This document shows positions 35,811 through 45,076 of a stretch of 64,000 bases of DNA, piece after piece. The stretch is from Rhodospirillaceae bacterium (GTDB taxonomy: Bacteria; Pseudomonadota; Alphaproteobacteria; UBA828), in assembly GCA_002728135.1 (NCBI GenBank), contig PBVE01000005.1, positions 62,001 through 126,000 on the forward strand, read 5' to 3'. Position 1 is the first letter of the stretch. Every line of letters begins with the position of its first letter. The translations under genes and the position numbers were made by a program. The notes beneath the pieces were generated by a model. It was not told the origin of the DNA, did no database searches, and saw nothing but the letters and a program-made list of their open reading frames with translations.

Positions 35811-36575
35811 ATGAGAATAAATAAAACACACAGGCCAATAATTGGCTTACCAGCATGTATAAAAAATCTTGATGACCAGCGTTTTCATGCTGTTGGTGAA
35901 AAATATCTGACCAGTATTGTTGATGGCATGGGTGGTATACCCATAATTTTTCCTGCTTTGGGAAATTCTATTGAAACAAGTAGACTCCTTCAATCGGTAG
36001 ATGGCTTGTTATTCACAGGAAGTATAAGCAACGTTCACCCATCAAATTTCAAAAAACCTATTTATTCAAAAAAACTTCTTACCGACACTGACAGGGATGC
36101 AACTACTTTGCCGTTAATTAAATCAGCAATATTAATGAAAATACCTATTTTATGTATATGCAGAGGAATGCAAGAACTAAACGTAGCTTTTGGCGGTACC
36201 CTTTTCCAACATTTACCACATGTTCTTGGAAGAATGGAGCATGATGTTGATCGCTCCCTTACTATTTCTGACCAATATTTACCTCGCCATCCAGTTTATC
36301 TGGAGCCTGACGGTTTATTATCAAAATTGCATCAATCAAGTAGTAATCCTATGGTTAATTCATTACATAGCCAAGGTGTAGATAAGTTGGGTGATGGTTT
36401 AAAGGTTGAAGCTATTGCCCCTGATGGACAAGTTGAAGCTATCACTTATACAAAATCTGATACATTTGCGCTTGGAGTGCAATGGCATCCAGAATGGGAG
36501 GTAAAAAAGAATCCATTTTATTTGTCTATTTTCAATAGTTTTTTGAAAAACATAAAAGCACAAAAATTATATTAG
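35811..36575 (+). CDS. Gamma-glutamyl-GABA hydrolase-like class I glutamine amidotransferase (PuuD family)
   Basis: From the ATG at 35811 the protein has 254 residues; the frame opens at 35778, but the family begins RPIIGLPACI. The nucleophile Cys is in IPILCICRGMQELNVAFGGT, and the His-Glu pair is in FALGVQWHPEW. DGLLFTGSISNVHP replaces the usual DGxLLPGGxDVxP. In E. coli PuuD releases GABA in the putrescine pathway, which would fit polyamine use in this genome, but no other puu genes are nearby. Confidence 0.83.
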   Translation: MRINKTHRPIIGLPACIKNLDDQRFHAVGEKYLTSIVDGMGGIPIIFPALGNSIETSRLLQSVDGLLFTGSISNVHPSNFKKPIYSKKLLTDTDRDATTLPLIKSAILMKIPILCICRGMQELNVAFGGTLFQHLPHVLGRMEHDVDRSLTISDQYLPRHPVYLEPDGLLSKLHQSSSNPMVNSLHSQGVDKLGDGLKVEAIAPDGQVEAITYTKSDTFALGVQWHPEWEVKKNPFYLSIFNSFLKNIKAQKLY

Positions 36576-36624
36576 AATTAGGTTCACTTTTTAATTTATA
36601 ATTTAATAAAACTAAAAGGTTATA

Positions 36625-37422
36625 ATGCGTGTTGCTTCTTGGAATATAAACTCTGTTCGAATGCGTATTGATCTAGTTAAAAAGTTTATAGATCAATATA
36701 ATCCAGATATTCTTTGTCTACAGGAAATAAAAGTCGAAAGTAATTTATTTCCTTTATCTACTTTCAAAAAAATGGGCTTTGAATATAACGAAATTTTTGG
36801 TCAGAAAGGCTATCACGGTGTTTCGACACATTCTAAATTTCCTATTATTTACTCCAACAAGAATTATTGGTGCAATATAGAAGAAAGCCGTCATCTTCAT
36901 ATACAATTATCTAATGGCATAGATATACATAATTTTTATGTTCCTGCAGGTGGAGATAAACCAGATCCACAAAAAAATAAAAAATTTGCACAAAAACTTG
37001 AATTTCTTAGAGAAATGGAAAGATGGTCAAAAACAATAGACATCTCGCAAGCTACAATTCTTCTTGGAGATCTTAATGTTGCACCCCTGCAAACCGACGT
37101 CTGGTCACACAAGCAACTTCTTAAGGTAGTATCCCACACACCAATTGAGGTAGACCTTTTTTCTAAAGTTAAGAATGTATGTTGGGTAGATGCAATTCGT
37201 GAGATAATACCCGAAGATGAAAAATTATTTTCTTGGTGGAGTTACAGATCACCAAATTGGGAAGCAGCCAATAAAGGTCGAAGATTAGATCATTTGTGGA
37301 TAACTCAGCCTCTTGTTAAATCTCTTGTAGATGCAATTATTATAAGATCTATTCGTGGATGGGAAAGACCTTCAGATCATGTCCCAATTATAGCTGATTT
37401 TAATTGGCCTAGGTCTTTATAG
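36625..37422 (+). CDS. xth: Exodeoxyribonuclease III / AP endonuclease
   Basis: The 265-residue EEP-fold nuclease works in base-excision repair. Motifs in order: ASWNINSVRMR, DILCLQEIKVE (metal Glu), NFYVPAGGDKPD, ILLGDLNVAP (Asp-Asn pair), SWWSYRSPNWEAANKGRRLD and SDHVPIIADF (catalytic Asp-His). Full length for XthA. The 3' end overlaps the converging cNMP-binding gene by 14 bases. Confidence 0.94.
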   Translation: MRVASWNINSVRMRIDLVKKFIDQYNPDILCLQEIKVESNLFPLSTFKKMGFEYNEIFGQKGYHGVSTHSKFPIIYSNKNYWCNIEESRHLHIQLSNGIDIHNFYVPAGGDKPDPQKNKKFAQKLEFLREMERWSKTIDISQATILLGDLNVAPLQTDVWSHKQLLKVVSHTPIEVDLFSKVKNVCWVDAIREIIPEDEKLFSWWSYRSPNWEAANKGRRLDHLWITQPLVKSLVDAIIIRSIRGWERPSDHVPIIADFNWPRSL

Positions 37423-37861
37423 TTAATTCTTGCAGCCTTCGGTTTGTTTTTTCAAGTCTGAATGCAAGTTCTCTCATAACTTCTAACGCCATTTCAGGAA
37501 ATTGAGTCACAAGTTGAAAAAAAATTTCCTTCGTAATTTCTAAGGTTAGAAGTTCTGTTTTTGCTCTCACAGTAGCCGTACGAGGCACATCACACAGTAT
37601 AGCTATTTCACCGACCAAATCATTTTTTTTTACTTTTGCTATCTCTATTTGGGTATCAGAGTTTGTATAAATTAACACCGATGCTTCTCCCTCAATAATG
37701 ATAAATGCTGAATCTCCATAATCACCCTGAACAAAAAGATTTTCGTTCGCTTTGAATTGAAGGCGCTGACTTGTAAAAGCAATCAGTTTTAATTTCCTAG
37801 AATCAATATTTCGGAATAAAGGTATATTCCTGAGTAAATCTACATCTTGTTGAAGATCCAT
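37409..37861 (-). CDS. Cyclic nucleotide-binding domain protein
   Basis: This 150-residue protein is a single cNMP-binding beta-roll: LLRNIPLFRNIDSRKLKLIA, NLFVQGDYGDSAFIIIEGEA, and the phosphate-binding cassette VGEIAILCDVPRTATVRA, which keeps the Glu and Arg that contact cyclic nucleotide. No DNA-binding HTH follows, so it is not a CRP-type regulator. It lies 27 bases downstream of the unusual ABC exporter gene on the same strand and probably acts as its regulatory subunit (inference from operon). Confidence 0.82.
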   Translation of the reverse strand: MDLQQDVDLLRNIPLFRNIDSRKLKLIAFTSQRLQFKANENLFVQGDYGDSAFIIIEGEASVLIYTNSDTQIEIAKVKKNDLVGEIAILCDVPRTATVRAKTELLTLEITKEIFFQLVTQFPEMALEVMRELAFRLEKTNRRLQELTIKT

Positions 37862-37888
37862 TATCTACTCCAAGTATTCAAAAAAATT

Positions 37889-40573
37889 TTAATGTTGTTC
37901 CAGCAACTCATTAAAAAAACTTCCATCTCTTTTAAGTTGATCATACGTACCCTGTTCAATGATATTTCCGTTTTTCATAACTATAATTATGTCAAAGTAT
38001 TTTGCTAACTCTGGCCGGTGGAGTGACCAGATGACCCCACGTTTTGAAAAAACTTTCATAATATTTTTAAGAATTCTTTTTTGAGAAGCACCATCTAATG
38101 AAGCTGTTGCCTCTGAAAGAATTAGTATATCAGGATTTTTTAAACAAGTACGTGCTATCGCTAATTTTTGACGTTGTGATCCAGATAGTTTTGTTCCACC
38201 TAAACCTGCGTGATGAGCTAAACCAACTTCTAAAATATTAGTATATAAACCGCAATCGTTAACAACCTCCTCTATTAGCTTACCAACCTTATCTTTTGCA
38301 TGTGCCTGACCATAAGCAACCCTTCCAAAAAGTATGTTATCTTGAACTGAAGCAGCTGGATTATATTTATTTGTTTCAAACCTGTTAATACGTTTAGCCA
38401 TGTATTGCGGTAAATCTTGATAAAATAATTCCCTAGCAATTAGAATTTTTGCTTCCATGTCTTTACTGATTAGATTCAACCTGTGTTTAGCAGTTACCAA
38501 TTTGAAAGGAAGGGCCATTAGTAACTTTCTATCATTCTTATCGAGATTACCTAAATTTGTCTTGTTTATTCTGTTCATTAATCCCTGATATATAGGGAGG
38601 TTTTCTGCAGAAATAAAACTAAATCTCTGATAAAGCTCATGCTCGGAAGGTAAGTCAGAAAATAATTCAATCATAGTTGCTGCTAATTGATAACCACATT
38701 CTGTAAAGTCTGATACTAAATCAGCCTTTTTTAAAACCTCTAATATATAAATATTATCGATATAATTATCACCTTCAAAAACTTCATCACATGAAGTGCC
38801 AAATATCAAATTTTCGAAAAGAGAAGCATTAGTATTATATTTTTGTGAGTCGAATAGCTCTACCAGTCCTTGAAATTCCTTTTTGTGGAGTTTTTTTTCA
38901 AGCACCTTGCGTGCTTCTAACATTTTTTCAATTGATTCTTTGTCTTTGTCAAGATTTAAACTTCCACGTAAACCATACATATACACTTCACTTGTCATAT
39001 CAGCTATATCTATAGATTTTAGTATTGGATCTATAACTTCAGTGGAATTATTTATTCCCAATTGATCATAATTAACCCATTCTGCATTGATATCTAATGT
39101 TGAATTACCTGCTTTTTCTGCCTCTTCAATCCATTCCTGTTGTTGATTTATATTTAAATCGCCAGAGCTTTTATTTCCCTTTACTGGTCTATATTTGAGA
39201 CCATAAAGTAGATTTTCTTTTAATGTAGATGAAAATATATACGCATTTTGACTTACAAAACCAATCCGGCGACCTGTAACTGCTTGTGGCATGGTATGTA
39301 AGTCATATTTACCTGCTAGAATTTTACCCTGAGATGGATCAATGAGCCTTGCCAGCATTAACATCAGCTCTTCTTTTCCACTCCCAGAAGTGCCAACAAC
39401 TGCTACTTTTTTGTTCAAATGTATTTTTGCTGTTAAGCCACTAACGATTGAAACCTCATCATCATCCCTAAGTGTGAGATTTGATATTAAAAGGTCACCA
39501 CTAATATTAGGAAAAGAGTCCGGTTCACTGAGCTGTTTTTTCTCATCCATTAAATTTTTGGGTTCAAATTGGCTTATTACCTGTTCATATTTTATTCTAA
39601 CATCTTCTTTTATCTGATAAAAATTCAAAAGCTCCATCCAAGGAGGTGATAGATCTTTATATGCAGCAAGAACTGCTACAAGAGAGCCAAGTGTTAAATC
39701 ACCTATAATTACTAAATAGCCCCCAATTGTGAAAAAGAAAAATGGTGTAAGCTGAGCTAAAAAAAGATTTAGAAATTTAATAAAATATTTTTTATTATAT
39801 ATTTTGTAACGAATTCCATAAATATTACCTAAGCGCCTAGAAAAATCTGCAAGCTCTAATTGGGCTGTACCATTTGAATGAACTTCCTGAACTCCTGCTA
39901 CAGTCTCTTCTATACGTTCTGACAAATTCCTTACTTCATACACCCTTTCCTTAGCATGAAGATTTACCCTTTGCTGAAGCTTAGGGATTAAATATGCTTG
40001 TATTGGATAAAGGGCTATTGCAGCAACACCCATAAGGGGATCTTGAGAAAAGATATAAATAAGGGCGGTTAAAAGCAATCCGCCCTGAAAGGCTGGCAAG
40101 GCAAATGCATCACCTATGAAGTTACCTATAGGTTCAACCTCTGCGGTAATCATCGAAATTAACTCAGCAGAAGAAACTTTACGAAAATGGGGAAGAGGAA
40201 ACCTTAATATACGTGAATAAAGTATAAAGCGTAAACGCCTCAACATTCTCTCACCTATACGGCCCTTATAAAAGTTTATATATATTCTAAAAGAACCGTT
40301 AATACAGACTAAAAAGAGAAATATAATACAAAGAGTAAACAATAATGTTATTTGATCTAAGTTTCCAAATTCAATCCCTAAAATGCTGAGTGGTCTGGGA
40401 AAGTCATCAGCTATTATTGTTGGGTCATCAGATTCTAATGCTGTGTTAACAATTAGTTTTGGTATATCGAGAGATATATAATAAAAAGGTAGAGAAACAG
40501 CTGTAATAAACAAAACAAAAAGCTGTTGTGGTCTAGTATGACGAAGGATGAACTTATAAATGTTTTTGTCCAT
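37889..40573 (-). CDS. Unusual ABC exporter: TMD plus degenerate ATPase with triplicated Q-loop-like modules
   Basis: The protein has 894 residues, about 300 more than a normal half-exporter. Residues 1-~330 are a type IV transmembrane domain with six helices. The ATPase starts near 355. Walker A is GTSGSGKE (394-401), Glu replacing Ser/Thr; Gln442 is the Q-loop; the signature is LSGSQ (796-800); Walker B reads ILILSE (816-821), Ser replacing Asp; His852 is the switch His. Between Q-loop and signature about 350 residues contain three copies of the post-Q-loop motif: SSTLKENLLYGL (448), NASLFENLIFGT (582), AASVQDNILFGR (739). It may need a partner ATPase or work atypically. Its neighbours (cNMP-binding protein, glycosyltransferase, deacetylase) suggest a surface-polymer role. 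Confidence 0.8.
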   Translation of the reverse strand: MDKNIYKFILRHTRPQQLFVLFITAVSLPFYYISLDIPKLIVNTALESDDPTIIADDFPRPLSILGIEFGNLDQITLLFTLCIIFLFLVCINGSFRIYINFYKGRIGERMLRRLRFILYSRILRFPLPHFRKVSSAELISMITAEVEPIGNFIGDAFALPAFQGGLLLTALIYIFSQDPLMGVAAIALYPIQAYLIPKLQQRVNLHAKERVYEVRNLSERIEETVAGVQEVHSNGTAQLELADFSRRLGNIYGIRYKIYNKKYFIKFLNLFLAQLTPFFFFTIGGYLVIIGDLTLGSLVAVLAAYKDLSPPWMELLNFYQIKEDVRIKYEQVISQFEPKNLMDEKKQLSEPDSFPNISGDLLISNLTLRDDDEVSIVSGLTAKIHLNKKVAVVGTSGSGKEELMLMLARLIDPSQGKILAGKYDLHTMPQAVTGRRIGFVSQNAYIFSSTLKENLLYGLKYRPVKGNKSSGDLNINQQQEWIEEAEKAGNSTLDINAEWVNYDQLGINNSTEVIDPILKSIDIADMTSEVYMYGLRGSLNLDKDKESIEKMLEARKVLEKKLHKKEFQGLVELFDSQKYNTNASLFENLIFGTSCDEVFEGDNYIDNIYILEVLKKADLVSDFTECGYQLAATMIELFSDLPSEHELYQRFSFISAENLPIYQGLMNRINKTNLGNLDKNDRKLLMALPFKLVTAKHRLNLISKDMEAKILIARELFYQDLPQYMAKRINRFETNKYNPAASVQDNILFGRVAYGQAHAKDKVGKLIEEVVNDCGLYTNILEVGLAHHAGLGGTKLSGSQRQKLAIARTCLKNPDILILSEATASLDGASQKRILKNIMKVFSKRGVIWSLHRPELAKYFDIIIVMKNGNIIEQGTYDQLKRDGSFFNELLEQH

Positions 40574-40742
40574 AATTTGTCAAAACTCCACTAAAAACAA
40601 ATAAAATTTATTTTTTTAGGCCATTAAAAATTTAATTTATGGTTAAACGATCAATATAAAATGCAATGTAAATTCTATTAACTAGAGTAAAATAGAAAAA
40701 AGTAATTTATTCCAAAATCAATTATTAAACAAAGATACAATA

Positions 40743-41894
40743 ATGCGTATAGCTTTTTATCCTCTAAAAGAATTCCCTAATCATCCAAATACATTAACCG
40801 AGCAGGTGATTATGGAATCTCTGATTAAAACGCTGCAATTAGATAACAATATATTTTTAATTCCTAATGAATTTAATGGTTCTGATAATAAAAGATACGA
40901 AAAAAAGGATAAGTCTCCGTCTATAGACGGAGAGCGAGAAGCAAACAATAAAATTAGAAAATTAAAAAGACTTCCAGTAAATCAAAGACCTCAAATTTGG
41001 ATTACATACAATCTTAATGTCTTGTCTCCGGATTCGCTAGGTCCTAAAATATCTTCTGCCCTTAATATTCCATATATAATAATTGGAGCTAAGTATTCTA
41101 AAAAACATTTAAACAGCTCAAATACACAAAATCTCACCGTAATAGCACAACAAATCTCACATGCCGATGTATTACTGTCATTTTCATATGAAGAAACGAG
41201 CACCCTTATACCTATTAAAAGTTCTAAAACAAAAATTATTGATCTACCGCCATTCGTAGATTTCTCCATTTATGAAAAATTACGGGAAAAGCGTGTCGAA
41301 ATAAGACAAAGAATTTCAAAAAAATATAACCTTTGTATATCAAGACCATGGCTCGTAACTGTTGCAATGTTAAACCCTGGAAATAATTTAGCCTCATATC
41401 GATTATTAGGACGTTCTTTGTGGCTTATTAATAAGCCTAATTTTAACCTTTTAATTGTAGGAGAAGGCCCAGCTCAAAAACTTGTTAAAGAATCTTTTAA
41501 AGATCTTGAGGTAGGGATAGTTGCATGGATCGGAAAGCAAGGAAAAAGTAATATACTCGAAATATTGACTGCATGTGATATTTATGTTTGGCCCGGATAT
41601 AATGAATATTGCCCTATACAATTTCTCATGTCTCAAGCAGCAGGGTTACCCGTTATTACTGGTGGATTTCCAGGAGCAACAAAAATTATTCAAAACAGTA
41701 AGACTGGAAATATTATTATACCTTGGGACGATGCTGATTTTGCAGAATCTATTGTGAGAATATGTGATGATAAATCATCTAGAGAAAAAATGTCATCATC
41801 TGCAATCAAAATGGTAAGAGAAAATCATAGCCTATCTATTGCAAAAAAAATATTAAACCAAGCTATGAGCGATGCTTTTAAAAACAAAAATTAG
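40743..41894 (+). CDS. Glycosyltransferase, GT4/GT1-like
   Basis: The 383-residue GT-B fold protein begins MRIAFYPLKEFPNHPN. Its C-domain has PWLVTVAMLNPGNNLASYRL, LLIVGEGPAQKLV, and ACDIYVWPGYNEYCPIQFLM followed by AAGLPVIT and GNIIIPWDDADFAESI, which is the nucleotide-sugar-binding region. The usual EX7E motif is present only loosely (one Glu in GYNEYCPI). It is divergent from the ABC gene and 12 bases before a deacetylase-like gene, so it probably works on the same polymer. Confidence 0.8.
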   Translation: MRIAFYPLKEFPNHPNTLTEQVIMESLIKTLQLDNNIFLIPNEFNGSDNKRYEKKDKSPSIDGEREANNKIRKLKRLPVNQRPQIWITYNLNVLSPDSLGPKISSALNIPYIIIGAKYSKKHLNSSNTQNLTVIAQQISHADVLLSFSYEETSTLIPIKSSKTKIIDLPPFVDFSIYEKLREKRVEIRQRISKKYNLCISRPWLVTVAMLNPGNNLASYRLLGRSLWLINKPNFNLLIVGEGPAQKLVKESFKDLEVGIVAWIGKQGKSNILEILTACDIYVWPGYNEYCPIQFLMSQAAGLPVITGGFPGATKIIQNSKTGNIIIPWDDADFAESIVRICDDKSSREKMSSSAIKMVRENHSLSIAKKILNQAMSDAFKNKN

Positions 41895-41906
41895 GGTTTT
41901 ATTTTA

Positions 41907-42686
41907 ATGATAGAATATAGTTGGGATGACCTTATATACGAAATAAATTCTAATATTGATATAGGGCTACCTGTTGAGTTCTGGTGGAGAAACGATGGTG
42001 TTTATTCAAAAAGTAATGATTTACGGCAACTTAGCTCATTAGCATCAAACGAAGGCGTTCCCGTAGCAATTTCTGTCATACCAGAAAAAATGAGAGATGA
42101 TATAGTTTTCCACATCAAGAATTTTGATAATCATTTTGTGATACAACATGGCTATGCTCATAAAAATCATGCTCATATATCTGAACAAAAAAATGAGCTA
42201 AGCCTTAATCGTCCAATAAAAGATAGTTTAAAAGACCTAAGTATTGGTTTTAGAAATTTGTCCTCAGAGTTTGAATGTAAATTTTTACCTATTTTAGTTC
42301 CACCTTGGAATCGTCTTTCAACCCAGATTATTCCACACTTGAATAGCCTAGGACTAATGGGGTTAAGTTGTTTAGGTGGAAGAAATTTTCCTAATCCTGT
42401 GTCAAATATTTTCCAAACCAATACTCATATTGATTTAATTGATTGGAAGGGAACAAATCGTTTTATAGGCACAGGTGCAGCTATTGCTTTTGCATGCAAA
42501 CATCTTTCTGATAAACGCAACGGTAAAGCAGACCCATTTGAGCCCACTGGTCTACTTACTCACCATATGAGGATGGATTTTTCTTCGTGGGCGTTTATTG
42601 GAACATTTATTAGAAAAACAAAAACAATATCTGATGTCCAATGGCCTTCTATACAAGATATTTTTAAGGATAGATCCATTGTCTGA
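41907..42686 (+). CDS. Polysaccharide deacetylase-like (NodB-fold) protein
   Basis: The 259-residue protein starts with VEFWWRNDGVYSKSNDL, where RNDG takes the place of the catalytic/metal Asp-Asp motif (xDD). HFVIQHGYAHKNHA carries the His-x3-His metal site, and VPPWNRLSTQIIPHLNSLGL is the RPP-like motif 3. It is a shortened COG3233-type deacetylase, probably cytosolic since no signal peptide is seen. It is cotranscribed with the GT4 gene and converges with an MBL hydrolase gene. Confidence 0.75.
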   Translation: MIEYSWDDLIYEINSNIDIGLPVEFWWRNDGVYSKSNDLRQLSSLASNEGVPVAISVIPEKMRDDIVFHIKNFDNHFVIQHGYAHKNHAHISEQKNELSLNRPIKDSLKDLSIGFRNLSSEFECKFLPILVPPWNRLSTQIIPHLNSLGLMGLSCLGGRNFPNPVSNIFQTNTHIDLIDWKGTNRFIGTGAAIAFACKHLSDKRNGKADPFEPTGLLTHHMRMDFSSWAFIGTFIRKTKTISDVQWPSIQDIFKDRSIV

Positions 42687-42732
42687 TAAAAACTTCTATA
42701 ATTATCAATTTGAACCCTCTAACAAAAAATTG

Positions 42733-43581
42733 TCATAATTTTAAAATTAATCCTTCTTTTGCAACTAATGAATTTTTACGAATTCTTTTCAATTTTTTTG
42801 AAACATTATCCATAAATTTATCATCATGACTAGGATCATGGTGAAAAGCTACATAGGTTTTAGCACATGCATCATCACAAAGCCGAACACCTTCTTCCCA
42901 TGTAGAATGTCCCCAACCCATACGTTCAGCATATTCTTCATTAGTATATGTTGCGTCATATATCACTATGTCTGCATTAGATACAAACTCAACTAATTTA
43001 TTGTAGATTGTCTTATTATTATGCTCGTGATCAGTGAGATAGCATATACTTTTTCCATTATACTGAATTCTGTATCCAACAGCTTTATCAGGGTGGCTAA
43101 GTTCAGTTGTTAGTATGTTTATTTTTTCTGTTAAAGTAATGCTTTTACCAACAATAAATTCTGAAAAATTTAATTCGGCTTTCATTGTATCTAGATTGAC
43201 AGGGGTCTTTTTGTTCTCCAGAGACTTCATTAGAACTTTTTCAGGTGGTAATCTCATATCTGAAGCTGCTGCATATATATTAATTTTAGTAGTCTTTCTT
43301 AGTGCAGGCTCGAAGAATGGCCATCCCCAGATATGGTCATAATGAAAGTGAGTTAAAAATAAATTTAAATTTAAATTATTATTTTTCGAAAGGGCTTGAC
43401 CTAATTGACAAAGACCAGTTCCTGCATCAAAAATTAATGTTGTATCTGCAATTCCAATTTCTAGACAGGAAGTATTTCCACCATATTTTATAGTTGAACT
43501 CCCAGGACATGGAATACTTCCACGAACACCCCAAAATTTTACAAAAAAATTATCTTTTAGGTCAGTCAAAAAAAACTCCAT
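42733..43581 (-). CDS. Metallo-beta-lactamase-fold hydrolase (PhnP/phosphodiesterase-like)
   Basis: From the ATG at 43581 the protein has 282 residues (a start at 43599 adds six). FVKFWGVRGSIPCPGSSTIK, YGGNTSCLEI and LIFDAGTGL precede the metal motif LTHFHYDHIWGWPFF; ELSHPDKAVGYRI, YLTDHEH and YDATYT supply the remaining ligands. This WGVRGSIP subgroup of MBL proteins includes phosphodiesterases and related hydrolases. The substrate is unknown; a cyclic nucleotide would be attractive with the cNMP-binding protein nearby, but that is speculation. Confidence 0.8.
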   Translation of the reverse strand: MEFFLTDLKDNFFVKFWGVRGSIPCPGSSTIKYGGNTSCLEIGIADTTLIFDAGTGLCQLGQALSKNNNLNLNLFLTHFHYDHIWGWPFFEPALRKTTKINIYAAASDMRLPPEKVLMKSLENKKTPVNLDTMKAELNFSEFIVGKSITLTEKINILTTELSHPDKAVGYRIQYNGKSICYLTDHEHNNKTIYNKLVEFVSNADIVIYDATYTNEEYAERMGWGHSTWEEGVRLCDDACAKTYVAFHHDPSHDDKFMDNVSKKLKRIRKNSLVAKEGLILKL

Positions 43582-43828
43582 AAAAATTATTAAAAACAAA
43601 TTAAATTATCGTATATTTTATTTCTACTTTTAAAAGAAATCTTTGATTCGTTTTTTATCAAATTGTTGAATATCATTTATCAATTTTCAGAAATATATAG
43701 TTTAAGCTAATCTTCTCTAGTTAAAATATTCTTTTTTACTGCTATCCATCAAACCCTTCTCCAAATACTGTTATGGTTCACATAATTAATGATTAATATT
43801 TTCTGAACTGCAAAAGCTTTGATTGAAA

Positions 43829-45076
43829 ATGAAAGATAATTCAAAAATTAGTTCAAAAATTTTATCAGATAATTTAAAAACTCGTACTGCTTGGTTTGGA
43901 GTCTTCTTAGGTCTGTCCGCTGGGGCACTTGCAGCCTTCCATCAATTCAAAATACCCCCTGCAATGCCACTGTTATTGGAAACATATAATTATGATTTAA
44001 CATTAGCTGGTGGATTTATGTCAGTATATGCCGTTTTAGGTATTGCTACATCTGCTTTTCTTGGTATTTGGCTCGAGAAATTTGGAATAAAAATTTATGC
44101 TCTTGGAGCAGGTATACTGCTAATAGTTGGCTCCTTAGTTACTATAAGTTGGCCAAATAATCCTGAAATAGTATTGTTATCAAGAGGTATCGAAGGACTT
44201 GGATTCGCTATTTTAGCAATCATTGGACCAATAATTGCAATTCAAAACGCAACAGAAAAGCATCGTCCCTTAGCCATTGCTATCTTCGCAAGCTGGATAC
44301 CTGTTGGACAATTGAGTGCTCTTGGTGTTGCCCAGCCCGCTATTGCATCAGGACAATGGAGATTTATTTGGTGGATTGGTATAATATTAACTATATTAGT
44401 TGTCTTAGGTTTATGGCTGAAATATAAAAATAACCAAGAAAATAATCCCGTATCATCATCAAAAATAGATAATCAGGTATTATTGAAATCTCACCGTATT
44501 TCTTTACTGCTTGCAGCAGGAATTTTCACACTTTGGGCTGCACAGTATTTAGCTATGTCAACTTGGTTACCCCAATACTTAGTTACAGAACGTGGGTTTT
44601 CACCTACAAATGCTCTAGTGCCTTATGCTATACCAACAGTAATAATAATTTTTTTTAATCTTGTTGGTGGATTTATAATACGTTGGGGGATTCCAATTTT
44701 TCCTATCCTCGCATTTGTTTTATCTGTTCAAGCAAGCTTATGGATAATTTTTGATTCTCTTTCTTCAACATTTTCTGGGATTTTGGCATTAGTGATTTAT
44801 GGTGCAGCAGCTGGTATAACCCCAACTTGCCTATTTTCTATGCCCAATACAATTTTAGGAAAACATGGAAACAACGGTCCAGCATTTGGAATTATCATGA
44901 CAGGTCGTCATCTTGGTGTCTTAGCTGGCCCAATCTTACTTCCTCAACTAATACTTATAAATGGTGATTGGGGGTCTGCAGGTTTATTTTTTGGTTTAAT
45001 AACATTTTTTGCAAGTACTATTACACTAGGACTTGCAATAATATTTTTCAGAACAAAAAATAAACTTCAAGATTAG
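43829..45076 (+). CDS. Major facilitator superfamily transporter
   Basis: The ~415-residue protein has twelve predicted membrane segments. The first loop region (YNYDLTLAGGFMSVYAVLGI) and IWLEKFGIKIYALGAGILLI resemble the A motif, and GLGFAILAIIGPIIAI the helix 4 signature. It is of the CynX/NimT-like or NarK-like broad group. ATG at 43829 is the start; a TTG two codons earlier is unlikely. The last 4 bases overlap the converging response-regulator gene. Substrate not deducible. Confidence 0.78.
   Translation: MKDNSKISSKILSDNLKTRTAWFGVFLGLSAGALAAFHQFKIPPAMPLLLETYNYDLTLAGGFMSVYAVLGIATSAFLGIWLEKFGIKIYALGAGILLIVGSLVTISWPNNPEIVLLSRGIEGLGFAILAIIGPIIAIQNATEKHRPLAIAIFASWIPVGQLSALGVAQPAIASGQWRFIWWIGIILTILVVLGLWLKYKNNQENNPVSSSKIDNQVLLKSHRISLLLAAGIFTLWAAQYLAMSTWLPQYLVTERGFSPTNALVPYAIPTVIIIFFNLVGGFIIRWGIPIFPILAFVLSVQASLWIIFDSLSSTFSGILALVIYGAAAGITPTCLFSMPNTILGKHGNNGPAFGIIMTGRHLGVLAGPILLPQLILINGDWGSAGLFFGLITFFASTITLGLAIIFFRTKNKLQD

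Noticed and set aside
37295-37303. TGTGGATAA, DnaA box on the other strand
   Set aside because: Lies in xth, where it encodes part of the conserved LWITQP segment; no cluster.
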